Below are positions 6,886 to 7,916 of a stretch of 7,916 nucleotides of DNA, one piece after another. Both the position numbers and the translations under genes were made by a program. The DNA is from Christensenellaceae bacterium. GTDB taxonomy: Bacteria; Bacillota; Clostridia; Christensenellales; Aristaeellaceae. The notes under the pieces are model-generated. The model had not been told where the DNA came from. It did no database searches and saw only the letters and a list, made by a program, of their open reading frames with translations. Numbering within the stretch: position 1 is the stretch's first letter; the number at the start of each line of letters is the position of its first letter. The stretch lies in contig JADGQP010000033.1 of NCBI GenBank assembly GCA_017881705.1, positions 1 to 7,916 on the forward strand, given 5' to 3'.

Positions 6886-6906
6886 AAAAAGCGGACTTCG
6901 CCGCTT
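6886..6906 (-). terminator. Terminator-like hairpin readable on the minus strand
   Basis: The stem AAGCGG (6889-6894) with CCGCTT (6901-6906) is followed, when read on the minus strand, by TTTTT (complement of 6886-6890). On the plus strand no T tract follows. There is no minus-strand gene in the window for it to serve, so it may instead be the end of the hairpin cluster described separately. Confidence 0.35.
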
Positions 6907-7003
6907 ATTAAGTTTCGGGTATTGTTTGCGGCAGAGCCGCAAACTCCCCGCCCGACCGGCAAAGCCGGCCGATACGAATACAGTTGGAGGGCTTCGCCCC
7001 TCC
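6889..7003. repeat. Cluster of four short GC-rich hairpins, possible intergenic palindromic repeat element
   Basis: Four stem-loops follow one another: AAGCGG/CCGCTT (6889-6906); GTTTGCGGC/GCCGCAAAC with loop AGA (6924-6944); CCGGC/GCCGG with loop AAA (6956-6968); and GGAGGGC/GCCCCTCC with loop TTC and one bulged C (6986-7003). The last three share a GGC-N3-GCC core, and the hairpins start 30 to 35 bases apart. No open frame or gene signal covers the region. Short palindromic units of this kind recur between genes in many bacterial genomes. Whether this one is repeated elsewhere cannot be seen from one window. Confidence 0.5.
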
Positions 7004-7070
7004 GATGCCTCCTGAAGGCTGGTTTTTACTGTTGGGTTTTCAGGGCCAAAAACCTGGCGTTTATGTATTG

Positions 7071-7099
7071 TTTACGGCGGCGCGCCTTCATGGTATAAT
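7071..7099 (+). promoter_or_regulatory. Promoter of the rRNA methyltransferase gene
   Basis: A perfect TATAAT (7094-7099) is preceded by TG at 7091-7092, forming an extended -10. TTTACG (7071-7076, four of six consensus) lies 17 bases upstream. Transcription would start near 7106, leaving a very short leader of about 17 bases with the ribosome binding site AGGAGG (7111-7116). CATGG (7089-7093) and CCATG (7101-7105) flank the -10 as a short inverted repeat. Confidence 0.8.
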
Positions 7100-7122
7100 G
7101 CCATGGCGACAGGAGGATGAGT

Positions 7123-7916
7123 ATGGCTACGGCAATATTACGCAAGGGTAAGGAACTGCGGGTTTACGGCGGACACCCCTGGGTGTTTTTAAGTGATATC
7201 GAGCTTGTGCGGGGCGAGGACGCGGCGGGTCGGGTGGTGCGCGTAGAAAGCTCGCGTGGGCAATTTTTAGGGATGGCTGTTTATAACCCACGCTCGCAGA
7301 TAGCGCTTCGGTTTTTAACCCATAAGGATGAGCCTATCGACCGCGCGTTCATCTTTTCGCGCGTCGAACGAGCGCTGAATTACCGCCGCGCTTTTGCGGA
7401 CCTGAAAAGCTGCCGCCTGATCTTTGCCGAAAGCGACGGCCTGCCCGCCGTGGTTGCCGACGCGTTTGGCGATGTGATTGTGTTGCAGATATTGTGTCTG
7501 GGCATGGAAGCCTTTAAGCGCGACATTACTGACGCGCTGATGGAACAGCTGCATCCCGCTGGGATTTATGAACGCAACGACGTGCCCGTGCGCGAGCTGG
7601 AAGGGCTTACGCAGCAGACCGGCCTGCTTTGCGGCGAAGTGCCCGACCGTGTGGAAATGACGGAAAACGGTGTGCGCTTTCTGGTGGATGTGAAACAGGG
7701 GCAGAAAACGGGCTATTTTCTGGATCAGAAAGAAAACCGCGCGGCCATCGCGCCGTTTGTGAAAAACGCGCGGGTACTGGACTGCTTTACCCACACCGGC
7801 AGTTTCGCGCTGCATGCCGCCCGCTACGGCGCGGCTGAAGTAATAGGTGTGGACATCAGCCAGTATGCCTGCGACTGCGCGGCTGAAAACGCGCGGCTTA
7901 ATGGCATGGAAAACCG
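7123..7916 (+). CDS. rlmI: Class I SAM-dependent 23S rRNA methyltransferase, RlmI type (3' end outside the window)
   Basis: RlmI-family enzymes transfer a methyl group from S-adenosylmethionine to a cytosine of 23S rRNA (m5C1962 in Escherichia coli). The frame is open from 7123 to the window end: 264 codons plus two bases, about two thirds of the roughly 390 to 400 residues usual for the family. The N-terminal 70 to 80 residues fit a PUA RNA-binding domain (RKGKELRVYGGHPWVF, 7-22). A middle section carries FAESDGLPAVVAD (101-113) and YERNDVPVRELEGL (149-162). The Rossmann methyltransferase domain begins with GQKTGYFLDQKENR (193-206), then SAM-binding motif I LDCFTHTGSFALHAA (219-233) and the acidic GVDIS (242-246). 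AGGAGG sits six bases before the ATG at 7123; an in-frame ATG at 7117 directly abuts it and is unlikely. The catalytic cysteine region lies beyond the window. The family is clear; the exact target base is inferred. Confidence 0.9.
   Translation, partial: MATAILRKGKELRVYGGHPWVFLSDIELVRGEDAAGRVVRVESSRGQFLGMAVYNPRSQIALRFLTHKDEPIDRAFIFSRVERALNYRRAFADLKSCRLIFAESDGLPAVVADAFGDVIVLQILCLGMEAFKRDITDALMEQLHPAGIYERNDVPVRELEGLTQQTGLLCGEVPDRVEMTENGVRFLVDVKQGQKTGYFLDQKENRAAIAPFVKNARVLDCFTHTGSFALHAARYGAAEVIGVDISQYACDCAAENARLNGMEN

Noticed and set aside
7315..7815. A 166-codon minus-strand frame opposite rlmI
   Set aside because: It is antisense to conserved methyltransferase motifs and has no independent support.

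Overview
The window looks like ordinary chromosomal DNA from a moderately GC-rich member of the Bacillota, most likely a gut or anaerobe-type Clostridia. This is inference. It rests on strong AGGAGG-type ribosome binding sites, Gram-positive-like sigma-A promoters, an MscL with a C-terminal CPxC/CPxC zinc ribbon, and an oligopeptide transporter whose ATPases carry cysteine-rich tails. All genes are on the + strand. No RNA gene, CRISPR array, transposase or phage gene was seen.

Layout: (1) 33-497, a complete large-conductance mechanosensitive channel gene (mscL), closed by a strong intrinsic terminator at 518-561. (2) 562-925, a 364-base intergenic stretch whose only recognisable content is a perfect-consensus promoter (TTGACA, 17 bases, TATAAT) at 845-873. 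(3) 926-4966, a tightly packed four-gene transporter block in the order permease B, permease C, ATPase D, ATPase F. Its junctions are short or overlapping (16 bases, 12 bases, and an ATGA overlap), and all four genes look intact. (4) 4967-5060, a 94-base gap with a second promoter overlapped by a near-perfect 22-base palindrome, a candidate operator. (5) 5061-6830, the extracellular solute-binding protein of the same transporter, in a more C-ending codon style that suggests higher expression. It is followed by a terminator-like hairpin at 6848-6877. (6) 6886-7060, a non-coding stretch with four evenly spaced short hairpins, three sharing a GGC-N3-GCC core. It is probably a palindromic intergenic repeat cluster. 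(7) 7123 to the window end, the first 264 codons of an RlmI-type 23S rRNA cytosine methyltransferase with its own extended -10 promoter.

The five transporter genes form one complete ABC importer of the oligopeptide/dipeptide class. The binding protein captures a peptide outside the membrane, the two permeases form the channel, and the two ATPases drive transport. Placing the binding-protein gene last with its own promoter would let the cell make it in excess over the membrane complex. The true substrate (oligopeptide, dipeptide or another solute) cannot be read from sequence alone.

No previously undescribed system was found. The points most worth a second look are the palindrome over the binding-protein promoter, the absence of a lipobox in that binding protein, and the hairpin cluster before the methyltransferase gene.
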